The position numbers were made by a program, and so were the translations under genes. A DNA stretch of 64,000 nucleotides from Pseudoips prasinana (Eukaryota > Arthropoda > Insecta > Lepidoptera > Nolidae): contig OX621250.1 of the NCBI GenBank assembly GCA_951640165.1, positions 12,797,501 to 12,861,500 of the forward strand, given 5' to 3'. The notes beneath the pieces were generated by a model that was not told where the DNA came from, did no database searches, and saw only the letters and a program-made list of their open reading frames with translations. Numbering within the stretch: position 1 is the stretch's first letter; each line of letters begins with the position of its first letter. Shown here one piece after another: positions 32,962-44,015 of this stretch.

Positions 32962-33038
32962 GAGAATACAAAACCTATAACTCCGCCACTGGGGCATCCA
33001 GTGCCAGTCTCAAGCCTGGAAAAAGGAGGAGAGGGTAA
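32962..33038 (+). CDS. Alternative last exon of BEN-b
   Basis: An internal donor in exon 8 (ACGC|GTGAGC, exon part ending at 31711) joins this acceptor in phase 1. The new end is 25 residues, starting with the split arginine codon: REYKTYNSATGASS, then ASLKPGKRRRG and TAA at 33036-33038. The total would be 422 residues, replacing KKKRK...NIPPDSESDDF with a different basic tail. Support is the matching phase, strong splice sites and a basic terminus; no transcript evidence is available. If false, this is chance intergenic sequence. Confidence 0.55.
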
Positions 33039-33547
33039 AATTTGACCATAAGCTGGGGTTCTTTTATATTGTGTTCTTTAATTAACGTATTCATCTGTAT
33101 TATTTTTATGATACCTAGATATCATTTATAATTACTGCCAAAATAATCATGAAAGTGTTTCTTATTACCTATTTATAAATCAACAATAATTTATTAATTC
33201 ACAGTAATTTCTGTAGTTTTATTTTATTTCCACTCAAATTACGATAAGATTTTCTTTCCCAGTGTTCGATTCGTGAATAATGAGAAAGAATATTATCCAT
33301 TTCCCAATACAACCCTAAAAAAACCGACACTGAAAAGTGAAAATCCATGAAAATTTTAAATTTCAAGTCTTCATACGATTAAAATGGTAATAAACGGTTT
33401 TCAACCATACCAGTGGCGAGAGATATCCATGCAACACAATTCCTTTCGGCTTGTCTTTTATATATCATGTGATATCCGCCGCTTTTCTATCAACTAATAT
33501 CAAACATTCGTAAAGTGTAATACATACAATCATGTGAGTTTGTATTA
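33039..33547. other. Spacer downstream of BEN-b
   Basis: AT-rich, nothing recognised. The 3' UTR of the long BEN-b form presumably ends here; no AATAAA sits close behind the stop codon. Confidence 0.3.
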
Positions 33548-34002
33548 CAGTAAAAGCTCCTTATTCGCACTTCCTTCATCCGCGTTTCCACTATTCGCGG
33601 ACTAAAACATTGCGACCCAATTCCTTTACTCGCGGCTAAAAATTTCTTTGTCCGCAGATCAAATCGGTACTTGTGTACATACGTATCAATAAAAAGTATT
33701 CCAATAGGAATCCTTTGTAAACAAAGAAGAAGTTAGTCTAGGTCTAGTAGCACTGTCAGCGAATATTGTTCGTGGTCTAGCAATAGGAAAAATGGAACTG
33801 GCGTTAGCACTTTGTGGTCCAATGGGCCAGGAGAAGGCAATTAAAACGGATGTAAAGATGATTTTTACGTCCATTTCAAAGAAACTAGGAACGTCCCCCC
33901 CATCCCCTATAATCCCATATAAATTGCCATGTCATACTTGTGGTTTCTCTATTCGCGGCATATTTACGGAACGTATCCCCCGCGAATAAAGAGCTTTTAC
34001 TG
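33548..34002 (+). mobile_element. Non-autonomous pogo/Tigger-like element
   Basis: 455 bp, ends CAGTAAAAGCTCCTTATTCGC and GCGAATAAAGAGCTTTTACTG, flanked by TA at 33546-33547 and 34003-34004. The CAGTA end, the repeated 'ATTCGCGG' words inside both ends and the TA target are typical of pogo/Tigger elements. Interior open frames (such as LALALCGPMGQEKAIKTDV) are short and look like a derelict fragment. Confidence 0.8.
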
Positions 34003-34562
34003 TAATTGGTGCATAATGATGTTGACACACAGTTCTAACAATTTAAACACTGAACCTTGCCTTTTTCCGCCTTAACTACAGAATAATATTAATTACCTAC
34101 CTAATACGTTAACAATTATTACCATAAAAAAGATGGGTTTTCCCAGCAGGCATTTCCTCTCGCTATTTGACAAACAGCCACGACTTGTTTGGTTGGGTTT
34201 ATTTTAAGTATACGCAGAACTTAGAAAAAACAATGTTTTTATTAATTGAATATAACGGTACTTTTGTCGTAAAAACCGATACTAAAAAAATGTGTCACAG
34301 TTGTTGGTATGTTAAGTATAACAGTTAATTTACTTTTCGTTTATGCACTGGGGGCCTACTCTCTTTCTCCAAATTTCGTTCGTTCGTTACGAATTTCTTG
34401 TCTGTGCTACCACGGTTCCATTCGTTCCGCAATTTCATCCGAACGAACACTGTTTGACATATAGATTCTCTAAACCTACTCTAATTCATGGCGTTCCGAA
34501 CGAACATTTGATTTTGACACATCAAACTTCGACATTTTAACGTCAAAATTGACGAATACAAA

Positions 34563-34898
34563 AGTGCTACCTTTTGATTTTCGTTTATGTGGATTTTGCT
34601 TCAAATTAACTGAAATCTCTGCACGAATGCTTATAATTGAGCCTGCTTTATGTGAAGAATGTTTAGAGCGTAGAAGAAAACGGTGCCGCCTAAGAAATCA
34701 TTTAAATGTGAATCGAATTGCCGACCTAGAGAAAAGGGCCTTTTGGTTTTGTTTTGTATGGATTTTGCATTCAGTTTAATTGAAATAGGTGCAATAATGC
34801 TTTCAAATGAGGCTGATTTATGTAAAGAACGTGTAGAGCGTAGAAGAAATCCGTGCCGCCTGCGAATCAATTAAATGTGAATCAAATTCCCGAAAATA
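34563..34898 (+). pseudogene. Transposase N-terminal remnant, tandemly duplicated
   Basis: Two successive copies of about 165 bp (34563-34733 and 34737-34898), each with ERRRKRCRLRNHLNV or ERRRNPCRLRIN after LCEECLE/LCKERVE. Arginine-rich R-R-x-R-L-R-x-x-L/I-N peptides of this kind are found at the N-terminus of Harbinger transposases. The frame closes after each copy, so no functional protein is made. Confidence 0.4.
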
Positions 34899-35849
34899 GT
34901 TAAAACACGAAATGGAACAATTACATTTACAGAACCAAGATGCCAGAGACACACGGGACAAACTCCAAAGCATTGTTGATGAATTTGACCAATGTAGGAG
35001 TGAGTTTTAATGAAGTTTGATATATATCGATATTGCATAAAAATATTGATACATTTATAAAGAAAAGTATTTTGTATTCATAATGTAAATACTCTAAATA
35101 AGCATAATCTTGTTGCACATGCTACTGATCTCCACAAAATCAGTAACTCTTCTATGGGGCAGTGTTTAAAATTGTGTAGCAAGGCATGTTAATGATAAAA
35201 CTGCTTGGGAATGTATAGATTTAATTCAACACTTTTAGATGGTTAATTTGTATTAAATGTTAAGTTACTGTTTTAAAAAAGGATTGTTACTGTGTTTTTA
35301 GGTAGGGAATAAAATTGTAATGATTCAAAAACCATTGCAAATTTTTACTGAATAGATATTATGACTATGCCTTGTGACTTTTTTTTATTTCATTTATTTA
35401 TTTATTATTTTCACAGCGGTCGTTGTGGGTTGATTTCCACGCAGGAAAGATATTTGTGTGCATAGATCAATGAGGCCACCATTTGCTATAAATATACTTT
35501 CACTTTGTTTTAGGACATCCATCACCAACTATATAAATTTACTTGAAATTGTAGTGAAATAAAAAACAGCCTTTTTATATTTCTTTTATTTACATACTTA
35601 ACCTAGAAGTAATAGTTTAGAACATCCAACAGTTACTATAATGTAATGTATTCTTCCATTGCCCACCAAGCTAGAGATTGGGCATAGTAGTGCAATTGTT
35701 TATAACAATTGTGATACATTTATTAAAACGAATGAGACATTTTAAATTAAATATAAAAACTTACTCATAATTGACTGTTCGATTAATGGGCAAAGACTAT
35801 ATATACTATCTTTTTGCAAAATTGAGTTTGGAAACTGTTAATCAGACAG

Positions 35850-36540
35850 TTAATTATGTGGAGTATGCAGATATAAATTTAATTGATCAAAGTATTTTCT
35901 CATTAGTCCAGCTCTCAACAGGACACCCCTAATGCCTGCAGGCTCAGTGTTCCTGACTATTTCTTTCTCTACATGCATCTCTTCCAATTGTTTGATGCCA
36001 GCTGCTAATTGTCTCCTCCTGGATTTTGTAGCTGCAACAAAAACAACATTACAATTTAAAATAGGTACATTCCGTTAAAATATGACTCTTCAATGGATTC
36101 AGTACATCATTATTTTTAAATAAATATTGCCTTCCCCCTATAATGTGGGACTAAGACCATCAGTAGGCAAAATGTGGAAGTTGTAATATATCTCTACCAT
36201 CTCTTTGGGGACACAGATATGCCACTATATATAAAATAATTCAATTCATAACAACTTTTTTAGCTATTTCATACAAATATACTAACAAAAAAAGTACCTT
36301 TATGTTTTGTCATGTAATTTTTTTTACAATATTAAATACTGAAAATACCTCAAAGAAATACTTACAACTTGTGAAAGTCAGGGTTTCTTGTGACACTGAT
36401 GGTTTACTTGCAGTTACTAAGAGTTGTGTGTGCTGAATATAGTCCTCTCTGTGTTCTACATACTCCAAAACTTTTTCGGGCAATTGCGGCTGTTTAAAGT
36501 TCGGTAGTTGCCTTCCAATTGCTTGACTACTGACATTTCA
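35850..36540 (-). pseudogene. Partner protein of the Harbinger-like element (Myb-like ORF, 3' part)
   Basis: Two exons on the minus strand, 36366 to about 36535 and 35850-36031, joined in phase (TFTS|STKS). Peptides: LPNFKQPQLPEKVLEYVEH, REDYIQHTQLLVTASKPS, KSRRRQLAAGIKQLEEMHVE, KEIVRNTEPAGIRGVLLRAG. The final helix (LAAGIKQLEEMHVEKEIV) resembles the coiled-coil end of Myb/SANT-like partner proteins. The Myb part itself is not visible and a stop lies just upstream in frame. Confidence 0.45.
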
Positions 36541-37318
36541 AACTGAAACGATGTTACGAATGCATATTATTACGAATAGGCCGTACTTTTAGTATAAAAT
36601 AAATATTTATGTGTATTTAAGATATTTACTTACGAATTGTATTAATCGAAACCACAACTTTTGGTCATTTGTGGAGAACATACAGTAGGTAGGTACTCCT
36701 TGTAACTTTGCAGTTGCGAAAAATGTAAAAAGCACCTGAAAACGTAATTATTAACACAAGACTATTAATTTAACAAAGAATCCAAATAAAAAATCCTTCA
36801 ATCAAAATTTTACCAAAGAGAATGTAACAAACAAACTATGTTGCTGTGGCGTTTGATGACATTCCGTGAATATACGGATGTTTTTTAATGTCGCATATTC
36901 TACCGATCGTTCATATGAAATAGTACTCTTCACATTAGCCGATTTATAACGTCAGTAAAAGGGTTATTTATATAATCGCGGTTGATATCGTTGGAAATAT
37001 ATTTTAAATTTCTGTATTTATAATTTCTGCATTAATATAACAATAAATGCTTAAAAAACTACAAGATTAATTTAAAATTAAAATACAAAGCCAATTCATT
37101 TAATTATTTTAAAAAATGTACAAACCGTATTTTACCAAAATGAGAAACTAAAATCCCCTCACTATATAGTTCAAAACAATCGTTCACGTAAAATAGTCTA
37201 TGGAAGCGAACTACAAGTGTGAATCCGAAAATGAAATAGAGTAGGGTGACTTGCAAAACTTCGTTTCAATATAGTTCGTTAACGAAGTTTCGATTCGGAG
37301 AAAGAGAGTAGGCCCCCC

Positions 37319-38594
37319 TGGTCATATGGGTCAGAATTGTTCAAGGGTTTTGTCTTACCGGAACCAATAACATATTGTGCGCATCGAATCTCGAAGGCAC
37401 ACATAAATTAAATCACTTATTTATTATTACCCTATGAACTGAATGCGGGCGAAACAGTCGTAGGTAGGTAGAGCAACTAGCTTTAAATATTTAATTTACT
37501 ACTTATTAATCTATCAACCACGCTTTGTGGTTGATACTTTAATAAGGCTGAAGGGATAGTCAGTGATTAGAAAGTTTTAATCCATTTTTTTACAAAATGT
37601 TAATGTAGGTATGCTCAGATCCATTAAAAACTTTTTTAATTGATCTGAGAATGTATGTTAGTTACCCTCAAATAGCCCCCAAAAATAAATTTATTTATCA
37701 TGGCATGTGCAGTTTATTGAAATCTACATGTAGTATGAAATAAATTTACATAGTGCACAACACAAAGCCAAATTAAACAAGTAAAACTTGTTTTATAATA
37801 ATTTTTCCATAGTGCTTAAAGTTCAATAATGGCATACAATTTACAATCGCACCGTTGACAGTTAATTGCCGATTTAAAAAAGACATACAGATGTAATGAT
37901 AACCTCCTTCTTTTGAAGTCTGTAAAGAAAATAACAGTTTATCGAATTTTCACCGAGTGACTACTAATATTACACTTTAGGTAGGAATAGGATCACGCCG
38001 ACAAATTGAGTTGCAGAGTTGTTGAGAGCATAAAGTTAGTATACCTATTTAACTTTATGGTTGAGAAATACTTGTCGCAAGACTGACGTTTATGTGTGTC
38101 GGAGACCATACAAGACACGGTAGTATATTCTCAGTAGCAACTCGGAGTAAACGTAGTTTTATTATACTCTCTTTGCTCGGAGTTAGGCATTTATTGGTTG
38201 TGTTGCATCTAACTCTTAACTTTCTGACTACATCTTCTAAATATATGACAATGGTGTTTTTAACTGTTTTATTAGATACGGTTTGTTAAAAATCGCTGAC
38301 ATAAACAGGAGCGGTGATATATTGAAAACTATTACATACCTATTCTCTGTATTAAAATAGCCTATATGTAAACGTACACTTTGCTAGTTTTACGAATTAA
38401 TTTAGTCGATTTTAACAGTCACTAGTCGATGTGTTTTTTGTATAATCTACGTATTTGTCTGTCAGTCAGTCATGTCAAGAAGAAGGAAGTGTCATGTTGG
38501 TGGGAATGGAAGGTTGTCCGAGTTGTTTTGATACGAATTATGCAATTAAATTGCGTTAGTCGTGTGTGATTGTTATTGCAACATAAATAAAACA
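37319..38594. other. Spacer before the 38.6 kb exon
   Basis: Contains a repeat-end motif (AACCTCCTTCTTTTGAAGTC at 37901-37920, compare 12084-12103 and 30949-30970). The last 200 bp should hold the promoter and 5' UTR of the gene starting at 38595. No clear core motif. Confidence 0.3.
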
Positions 38595-38819
38595 ATGTCT
38601 CAAGATACGGATTTGATAATATCAGTACCGCGATCTCGTATCAATGAATTTTACAGTAAATATTACAACTTAGTGGAGACATTTTACTATGTTACATTGT
38701 CGGAGACTAATTTGTGTTTCTCGAAAGAAAATCACGATTATGTGAACTTCAACGTCACGTGCAACTTGAATCCAGCAGATGGGAGCTTCAACCCACAAGA
38801 ATTAGTTGGAAGAATACAG
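38595..38819 (+). CDS. Likely first coding exon of an unrecognised gene
   Basis: ATG in a strong context (AAACAATGTC), then 75 codons with even composition: MSQDTDLIISVPRSRINEFY, SKYYNLVETFYYVTLSET, NLCFSKENHDYVNFNVTC, NLNPADGSFNPQELVGRIQ. It ends at a donor ACAG|GTTAGC in phase 0. Normal codon use, absence of repeat matches and a consistent splice signal argue for a real exon. I do not recognise the family. The remaining exons were not found with confidence; a phase-compatible but weak candidate follows the acceptor TTTATTTACAAG at 44960 (DIQDQLAKIEIVKCLHLQ). It may equally continue beyond the window. Confidence 0.5.
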
Positions 38820-39289
38820 GTTAGCCTTCAAGTTATTTCTTAATAGTCATAATTGCCACAGTCCAATAAGAAATTAAAAGGTAACAAAGGACCTTATGAA
38901 TAATTAACTTGGGTACGTAGTACAATATGAATATCCTATAATCACCTTTACTACAGACTTATACAAAAATATGACATCTATTTCCATGAATACTTAAAAT
39001 TGTAAGTTTTAATTTAATTAAATTTAGATTTAAATGACAATATAGCATCATAAAGTACTTACCATATCTACATTAATAGCATTCATTAATGTCATTTACT
39101 TGCAATTTTTGGAATCATAAATAGTGTCCATATCTTAAATATAATCCATAATTAAGTGTATTGACAGCACTTAGACTAATTTATAAACATGTATAAAGTT
39201 ATTAAATCTGATTAGAATATCCACTTATTTTATTTAGAATTAGAATAAGCTCTGATATGAGATTAATAACAATATTAAATATCTTGGGA

Positions 39290-39423
39290 CAACTAGTGTA
39301 CTAACTGATCCCAAACTAGGCAGAGGCTGTAAAATGGCAACCAGGCAACTGATAAACATACCTATACATTATATAGATATTATAGATAAATTACACCCAG
39401 ACACAGAACTTATTATCATACAC
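39290..39423 (-). repeat. SINE S3, tail half, cut by an insertion
   Basis: CTGATCCCAAACTAGGCAGAG, GCAACCAGGC, then ATTACACCCAGACACAGAAC. The head half resumes at 42498-42610 (TCACACAAAAATTTGTCCTG, then GATTGAATCCAC as B box). Together they make one tRNA-headed SINE read on the minus strand. Confidence 0.6.
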
Positions 39424-42400
39424 TCTTATTTAAAATAATTCCGTGATTCGCCGCTTAACCATGTCTCAGCTAAACCCTGCTCAACCACTTAAACCCCGCT
39501 CAACTATTTCTTTATTTAAAACCCTACTTAAAGGTTTCTCAGCTAAGTAACGTCGTTCTTCTATAGCTCACTAATGAACATTATTCGTACCCACGTTCCT
39601 AGAAAAACTAAACCAAATGATAAGTTTCCCATATGGTTCACCCCGGAACTCAAAAGAATGTTACGGGAAAAAAATAAATATCGTCTGGCATATAAAAAAT
39701 ACAAAAACCCTCGCGATATGCTAACATTTGAAATCCTAAGAGAACAATGTATAAGACACACGCGCAACTGTTACAATAACTACATGAGAAAACTAGAATT
39801 TTCTATTAAGTCAAATACTAATCTCTTCTGGTCTCATATCAAAAACAAAAAGACCAGAAATTTGTAAGCTTTTCGCTCAAAACTTCTCATCAATGCATTC
39901 AGGTTCACGGTCACAGCCCAATCCACTGCCTCACAGTACACCCTGTAATACCGCTACTTACTTGTGCACACTTTCTTTTGCCAAACAAGATGTACTGACA
40001 GCCTTAAAAAGACTTGAAAGATTTAAAGGTGCCGGCTCTGATGGCATTCCATCAGTTTTTGCAAAGAGCTGTGCAATCTCCCTAACGGAACCGTTAACTT
40101 TAATTTTCAACAGATCTTTAAGTACCGGGGAATTCCCTTCAAAGTGGAAAACCTCGCTTATTATACCAATTCCCAAATCAGGCAACAAAAATAAAATTAA
40201 AAATTATCGTCCGATCTCCATTATACCAATATTTGCTGAGGTATTTGAGTCTCTTCTATGCCCAATCATAACTAGTCACATAAAACATTTAATTATACCG
40301 CAGCAGCATGGTTTCGTGAAAGGAAGATCCACAGTCACTAATCTCATGGTTTACCACAACTATCTTGTACAACACTTGGACTCCCGTTCACCCGTCGATG
40401 TTGTATACACCGATTTCTCTAAGGCCTTTGACAGGGTTGACCACAGTATTTTGCTGGCTAAACTATCACAGGTAGGATTTGGTAGTAACCTATTAAAATG
40501 GTGCTTGTCTTATTTAAGTAACCGATGCTCGAAAGTAGTAATAAACGGTCACTCCTCACACTCTTTTCTGTTGAAATCTGGCATACCTCAAGGCTCAAAC
40601 TTAGCCCCTATATTTTTTAACATCTTTATGAATGACATTTTGTACTGCTTCAAACACAGTAGGTTCTTCTTGTATGCAGACGACCTTAAAATAGCAAGGG
40701 CGATCCGGTCGCCTCGGTAGACTCAAACCTCTTACAAGAAGATATTGACCGACTTGTGCAGTGGTGCGATGCAAATGCCATGATACTTAATACAGAAAAG
40801 TGTTTCTTTATTAAATTTAACAGAAACAAAACTGTACAGCCTAGTAAGTATGTCATAAATAGTACTGTCCTTGCTGAGGTTAACGAAATTAAGGATCTGG
40901 GAGTGATCTTCGACAAACAACTCTTATTTAACACACACATTGACAAAATGACAGCTAAAGGCTTTAAATTACTTGGTTTCGTAATTAGAAACTGTAAAGA
41001 CTTCAAAAATCCATCAACCAAAACTCTCTTATTTAATACACTGGTAAGAAGTTGTACAGAATATTGTAGCAATATATGGAACCCCCACTATGACATATAC
41101 AAAAAAAATATTGAAAAAATTTAGAAACGCTTTCTTTGGCACTTGTGCTACAAATTCTCGATCAATCATTTCTGTACAAATTAATGAATGGAGATGTGGA
41201 CTGCTCCGAGCTATTATGCGAAATAAAAATAAATGCACCCTTTAAAAATCGTCGCCCAAATTCTTACAACCTTTTCCACATAAAATGCAGTAAAACTAAC
41301 TTGGCCAAGTTCTCACCTTTAAACAGAATTCCATACCAATACAATAAATTGGCAAAGTCAGGCTCCATCGACATATTTATGGACAAATTTACTAAGTACA
41401 ATCGGTCCATCAGGGCTCACTACTCCCAAAAAGACGAATTTATATAACTTTTTCATTGTTTTAATTGTATTCATTATATTATTAATTGACCTTATCCAGT
41501 TTGATTTAATGAAATGTATTTAATGTAATTTATTTTTTGTTGAATGTAATTTATTTTAGTTTAATTTAAGTTAATTTATTTTTATATTATAATTTAAAAT
41601 CCATATTTGTCACTATTGTAACAGCTATGGTATTATCCAGATTTTTTTTTTTTTTACTTAGTTTCTATTATAATACTGATTATTAATTCAATTCTATATT
41701 TAGCTTTTATCAATGCTCTTATGATAATACTGTTCCTATTTTCCATGTTATGTTTACTAAATTTAATTTAATTTTAACCTAATTTATATTCAATTGTTCA
41801 TGTCTACTACTTACTTGCTCTGTAACAATATACCTACCCACATTGGAAATGTACTTTTGTAACTCTGACTTTACTTTAAACTAAATTTTAAGAAATTATG
41901 TATCCAGTATTATTTTAAAATTACATTTTTTTTTTGTTTTTTCTTATTCTACGTATTTATAAACTTGTATGTATAACTTACTACCTAAATATATATAATA
42001 ATAATATTGATATTCCTTAATAAATAAAATAAAATAAAATAAAATTTTTATTTTACACTGTCAACATTTCTGGGACTGGTATAGAGCTTGACCAAAATTA
42101 ATCGACTAAATCGGATTATGTATCAAACCTTTATGATTTTTGCTCTATGGTAGACATGAAATGATAGATTTATGATTGTAACAGTGCATTTTCAAGGACT
42201 ATTGATATTCTTCGGTGGATTTTGACGTTTGTGATAAGATTCCAACTGGAATTCAGTATTTATTTAAAAATTAAAACGGTTAGTAACTTCAATAAAACCT
42301 CCGTTAACAAACAAAACGTCAGCTGATGCAAATAAAATCCGCCATATTTGAGCAAGGTTTAAACCAGGGGCCGACATGGTTTAAATTTTGACATGGCTTA

Positions 42401-42497
42401 ACCGCGGGTCAAAGTTAAATCGTGCTTTTAAATGAAAAATTTAATAAACCATGGTTGAGCGGCCGGCTTAAATTTAAGTAGCGTTTTTAAATAAGAC
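39424..42497. mobile_element. Foldback element with CTTATTTAAA ends, carrying a LINE
   Basis: Ends CTTATTTAAA (39424) and TTTAAATAAG (to 42497), with ACT directly outside both (a possible 3-bp target duplication). Subterminal sequence on both sides has words such as TTAACCATG, AAACCCTGCTCAACC and TTTAAACCAGG. The LINE at about 39440-42050 is inserted in it. Confidence 0.5.
39440..42050 (+). pseudogene. Nearly intact CR1/jockey-like LINE ORF2 with frameshifts
   Basis: Peptides in order: PIWFTPELKRMLREKNKYR (end of endonuclease linker, 39574-39864), a frameshift near 39865, then FKGAGSDGIPSVFAKS, PIPKSGNKNKIKNYRPISII, QHGFVKGRSTVTNL, YTDFSKAFDRVDHS, SGIPQGSNLAPIFFNIFMND and FLYADDLKIA (39893-40700), a frameshift near 40700, NTEKCFFIKFNRNK and EIKDLGVIFDKQLLFN (to 41124), a frameshift near 41120, and the C-terminus to 41447. 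The catalytic D and YADD are intact. About 600 bp of 3' UTR ends in AATAAATAAAATAAAATAAA. The 5' end is truncated. Few lesions suggest a fairly recent insertion. Confidence 0.85.
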
Positions 42498-42610
42498 TGA
42501 TAGTGATCACACAAAAATTTGTCCTGAGTGGGGATTGAATCCACAAACCATGACCTTGCAGACAGGGAATCATATGAACAGGACAGTGAAAAATCAATCA
42601 AAACTGGCCT
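42498..42610 (-). repeat. SINE S3, head half
   Basis: Continuation of 39290-39423 after the 3.07 kb insertion: GATCACACAAAAATTTGTCC, GGATTGAATCCACAAACC, then the remains of the tRNA-like head. Confidence 0.55.
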
Positions 42611-42785
42611 TAGATTGCAGTATAAGTAGTATCTAAGTATCACATTTATTTACATTTCATTTTACAGATATCCAAAAACTTCATATATTTACCTAAAGTT
42701 TTATTTCAACATCTATTTTATTTACATTGGATTTATTTCTAAATCTGATCAGATTTTTGACTGGTGCAATATAACTATATTTCTT

Positions 42786-42935
42786 TTGTAAATACATACT
42801 TTTATAGATAATTTCACCCAAACTGAGGACAAGCAGACATGTTCATACACACAAACATCTGTCCTGGGTGGGAACTGAACCCATAGGCTGTGGTGTGAAA
42901 AGCAGGCATTTACCAACCACGCCAACCGGCCGTTA
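42786..42935 (-). repeat. SINE S3, second copy
   Basis: On the minus strand: CGGCCGGTTGGCGTGGTTGG (A-box region), GGGTTCAGTTCCCACC (B box), CAGGACAGATGTTTGTG. Tail fragments continue to about 43035 (TGGTTGCC, TTTGGGATCAG). Confidence 0.6.
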
Positions 42936-43039
42936 TCATATAAGTATGTTAATCAGTTGTGTGGTTGCCATTCTACAAATTGGTTACATGATGCAGTTTG
43001 GGATCAGATTGCAGAGTGTTATTTGTCCCAAGATACTTT

Positions 43040-43612
43040 TTTAGGGTAGGTAAAAATGGAACCCTTATAGATTTGTCATATCTGTCTGTCCGTATGTCAC
43101 AGCCAGTTTTTTCCGAAACTATAACAGCTGCACTGTTGAAACTTGGTAAGTAGATGTATTCTGCGAACCGCATTTACATTTTTACACAAAAATAGAAAAA
43201 GAACAATAATTTTGGGGGTTCCCCATACATAAAACTGGAACTCAACATTTTTTTTTCATTGTATCCATACATGTGGTGTATCTATGGATAGATCTTCAAA
43301 AATGATATTGAGGTTACTAATATAATTATTTTTTTTAAACTGATTAGTTTGTGCGAGAGACACTTCCAAAGTGGTAAAATAAGTGTCCTTCCCCCCTGTA
43401 ACTTCTAAAATAAGAGAATAATAAAATATATGATGTACATTACCACTCAAACTTCCACCGAAAATTGGTTTGAAAGAGTAGTAAGTAGTTTTTTTTTAAT
43501 ACTTCATAAATCGTAATCCGCAATTTACCTTTCATTTAATCAACTGAAATACTTGCTGCTACGGAACCCTTCATGGGGTAGTCCGACTCGCAATTGGCCG
43601 GTTTTTGTATTT
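43040..43612 (+). repeat. Dispersed repeat R3, copy 3 (longest)
   Basis: TGGAACCCTTATAGATTTGT, CTGTCTGTCCGTATGTCACA, ACTTGGTAAGTAGATGTATT, GGATAGATCTTCAAAAATGA, GAGACACTTCCAAAGTGG, CTGCTACGGAACCCTTCATG, GTCCGACTCGCAATTGGCCG. It is the plus-strand counterpart of 11030-11605. Confidence 0.75.
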
Positions 43613-43619
43613 AGATATT

Positions 43620-43945
43620 TTAGTGTCATAGATGAGTAGCGATCTCCAATATTATTTTATTTATTTATTTTGGCTTCCCAACAGTAACTTATACTAAACA
43701 TAAGACAGAATCGGTACACAGAACAAATTCCAGTATAGTTACCTCTTATAGGCAAGCACCACAAGCTCAATATAAATAATGTGGGGTACAATTCTTAAAA
43801 CTAAAATAATTAAACTAAATAACAATCTAATATTATGTTACACAGTCTGTGCATTTGCATGTTAGTATTCAACTATTAGTTAGGCTTAAGGATTGTTGTG
43901 TAGTGACTACAACCAGGACAGGCAGCTTAGCTCAAAAATTAAACT
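43620..43945. other. Spacer
   Basis: AT-rich. GGCTTCCCAACAGTAAC and CAAGCACCACAAGCTCAATA near 43671-43775 look like part of a LINE 3' UTR. Not assignable. Confidence 0.25.
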
Positions 43946-43947
43946 AC

Positions 43948-44015
43948 TTTGGTGATCACCCATCTAGGGATTGACTTAGCCTCGCCAATTGCTTACGGAT
44001 CGGTGAGCTATAAGT
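43948..44015 (-). repeat. 5S rRNA-like fragment
   Basis: Reading the plus strand, GGTGATCACCCATCTAGGGA, TTGAC, GCC, TTGCTTACGGATCGGTGAGC resembles the reverse complement of the 3' two thirds of 5S rRNA (expected GATCACCCATCCAAGTACTGACC...TTGCTTGACTTCGGTGATC), with many changes. It may be a 5S-derived SINE fragment or a decayed 5S pseudogene; not a functional gene. Confidence 0.35.

Larger units (their letters stand above)
34350..37318. mobile_element. 3 kb element with GGGGGCCTACTCTCTTTCTC ends, probably a gutted PIF/Harbinger
   Basis: The left end GGGGGCCTACTCTCTTTCTC and the right end, its reverse complement, form TIRs of about 24 bp. Inside are remnants of two convergent genes (34563 plus, 35850 minus), the layout of Harbinger elements with a transposase and a Myb-like partner. 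The catalytic DDE region is missing; 34900-35600 has only AT-rich sequence. I could not identify a clean 3-bp TTA/TAA target duplication, so the superfamily is inferred. Confidence 0.6.
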
